Below are positions 7,328 through 8,213 of a stretch of DNA of 8,213 nt, in pieces; positions within the stretch are counted from its first letter, which is position 1, and every line of letters begins with the position of its first letter. The DNA is from JANDLT01 sp041743485 (GTDB lineage Bacteria > Acidobacteriota > Blastocatellia > Pyrinomonadales > Pyrinomonadaceae): assembly GCA_041743485.1 (NCBI GenBank), contig JBGTMR010000349.1, positions 1-8,213 of the forward strand. Direction: 5' to 3'. The position numbers were made by a program, and so were the translations under genes. Under the pieces are notes generated by a model. That model saw only the letters and a program-made list of their open reading frames with translations, did no database searches and was not told the DNA's origin.

Positions 7328-8095
7328 ATGCCTTCACCATATACGATTTTGAGCCTTGATACTTCGACACTGATGACAAGCATCGCCCTTGTGCGTGAGG
7401 GTGAGTTGATTGCCGAACACGAGGAAACAAGTTCTACCGTCGTCGGTGCGCCGCGCACGCGAAATCTGCATCTGCTCGAAGATATAGATGCTTTATTGCG
7501 TGCATCTGAAATCGGTTTGAGCGAAGTGGATGCGTTTGCGGTTGCCGCCGGACCCGGAAGTTTTACAGGGATACGAACGGGAATCGCAACCGTGAAAGCT
7601 TTTGCTTACGCACGGGCGCGACCTATTATCGCTATGCCGACATTGCACGCTATCGCCCGCGCGGAAGCCTTCAGACAGGATAATAATTTTCAAAATAATC
7701 AATCCGTCATCGCTTCGATTCCGACCGGGAGAAGCGAACTTTTCGCCCAACTGCTGGAAGTCGGTGCGTCCGGCGTGGTGCGTGAAGTGGATGCGGTGCG
7801 ACACGTCACGATTCAACTTCTGCTTGATGAAATGGTTGACTTTGAGGCGGCGAACCTCTTATGGATTGGTGACGGAGCGCGAAAATTCGAGACACAAATC
7901 AACGCACGGGCGATGCTTGACGCTCATGCCGAAAAGGTTTGGCGTGTGGCGGACAAACCGGATTCGTCTCTGGCAGGTCATATTGGAATCATGGCTCACG
8001 CCAAGTTAGCCGAAGGTCAGCTAAATATGGACGCGCAGAATGTGAATCCGATTTATGTGCGTCCGGCTTCTAAGCTCGACTTTATCCATTTTTAG
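7328..8095 (+). CDS. tsaB: tRNA threonylcarbamoyladenosine biosynthesis protein TsaB
   Basis: TsaB is the non-catalytic partner of TsaD in the complex that places t6A at position 37 of ANN-decoding tRNAs in the cytoplasm. The 255-aa protein has the actin/HSP70-like N-terminal strand ILSLDTST (7-14), the family signature AAGPGSFTGIRTGIATVKAF (73-92), the MPTLHAIA segment (103-110) and the C-terminal YVRP (243-246). The usual 'DARRGEVY'-like segment reads SIPTGRSELFA (130-140), so its Asp is not obvious. The start is ATG 7328; an in-frame TTG at 7304 would add eight residues not expected for the family. No strong Shine-Dalgarno is visible. It is the only plus-strand gene and diverges from pfkA. 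Its common neighbour rimI is not seen before the window ends 118 nt downstream. Confidence 0.95.
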   Translation: MPSPYTILSLDTSTLMTSIALVREGELIAEHEETSSTVVGAPRTRNLHLLEDIDALLRASEIGLSEVDAFAVAAGPGSFTGIRTGIATVKAFAYARARPIIAMPTLHAIARAEAFRQDNNFQNNQSVIASIPTGRSELFAQLLEVGASGVVREVDAVRHVTIQLLLDEMVDFEAANLLWIGDGARKFETQINARAMLDAHAEKVWRVADKPDSSLAGHIGIMAHAKLAEGQLNMDAQNVNPIYVRPASKLDFIHF

Positions 8096-8117
8096 AACGC
8101 CAAAAACCCTTACAACG

Positions 8118-8211
8118 TAAGTCTTTTGTTTTCAACGCTGGACTTTTTGAATGTCAATTAGAAAATGCCATGTTCAAAAAGTCTCGCTAATGGTCAGACG
8201 TTAAGTCTTTT
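8118..8211. repeat. Pair of 10-bp direct repeats flanking the inverted repeat
   Basis: TAAGTCTTTT occurs at 8118-8127 and again at 8202-8211, 84 bp apart, on either side of the inverted repeat. Upstream of each copy the match continues as ACG, with one extra T in the second copy. The rest of 8096-8213 holds no supported gene: the minus frames are closed, and the only open plus frame (from ATG 8165) has 16 codons before the window edge. Confidence 0.4.
8141..8183. repeat. Perfect 11-bp inverted repeat downstream of tsaB
   Basis: GACTTTTTGAA (8141-8151) and TTCAAAAAGTC (8173-8183) are exact reverse complements around a 21-nt loop; in RNA the stem could extend inward through two wobble pairs and one U-A pair. 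It starts 45 nt after the tsaB stop. The stem is A/T-rich and no T-run follows on either strand, so it is not a standard intrinsic terminator. It could be a transcript-end hairpin, a protein-binding palindrome or part of a dispersed repeat. Confidence 0.55.
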
Positions 8212-8213
8212 AT

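Noticed and set aside
7150..7359. 69-aa plus-strand frame across the pfkA-tsaB intergenic region
   Set aside because: It has no ATG start or good ribosome binding site, it overlaps the tsaB start in another frame, and the translation is Cys-rich without a known motif.
8141..8183. Intrinsic terminator for tsaB
   Set aside because: The stem is A/T-rich, the loop is long (21 nt) and no T-run follows on either strand, so it is listed only as an inverted repeat.
8096..8213. CRISPR array start
   Set aside because: Only two short repeats of 10 bp exist, with an 84-bp spacing that contains a palindrome; repeat length and regular spacing do not fit a CRISPR array.

Overview
The window looks like ordinary chromosomal DNA of a free-living Gram-negative-type bacterium, most plausibly an acidobacterium of the Blastocatellia/Pyrinomonas type. 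That assignment is inferred from gene style: a membrane Ser/Thr kinase with an N-terminal Cys-rich knuckle, a NagZ-like protein with the NGLYSRSFGRSP motif, and a group III-like phosphofructokinase. No rRNA or other decisive marker is present. Base composition is roughly balanced, and I see no sudden shift that would suggest a recent insertion.

Layout: five genes on the minus strand read leftwards, and one gene reads rightwards from a shared intergenic region. In transcription order the minus-strand genes are 6-phosphofructokinase (7113-6076), a transmembrane Ser/Thr protein kinase (5969-4176), the mismatch-repair ATPase MutS (4169-1419), a family-3 beta-N-acetylhexosaminidase of NagZ type (1318-167), and the start of a lipoprotein (170 to the left edge) that resembles a family-5 ABC transporter solute-binding protein. 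Kinase and mutS are 6 nt apart. The nagZ-like gene and the lipoprotein overlap by four bases (TTGA). The other gaps are about 100 nt. On the plus strand tsaB (7328-8095) encodes a subunit of the t6A tRNA-modification complex. It is followed by a non-coding end (8096-8213) with an 11-bp perfect inverted repeat and a pair of 10-bp direct repeats.

Functionally the block mixes housekeeping tasks: glycolysis, signalling, DNA repair, cell-wall sugar processing with possible peptide uptake, and tRNA modification. The most coherent pair is the nagZ-like gene with the translationally coupled solute-binding lipoprotein, which fits peptidoglycan-fragment recovery. I did not find a clearly new multi-gene system. 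The points most worth a second look are the TTG-started lipoprotein at the left edge, substitutions around the NagZ active site, the kinase's apparent extracytoplasmic NTF2-like sensor domain and its tight linkage to mutS, the mixed phosphofructokinase signature, and the repeat structure at the right edge.
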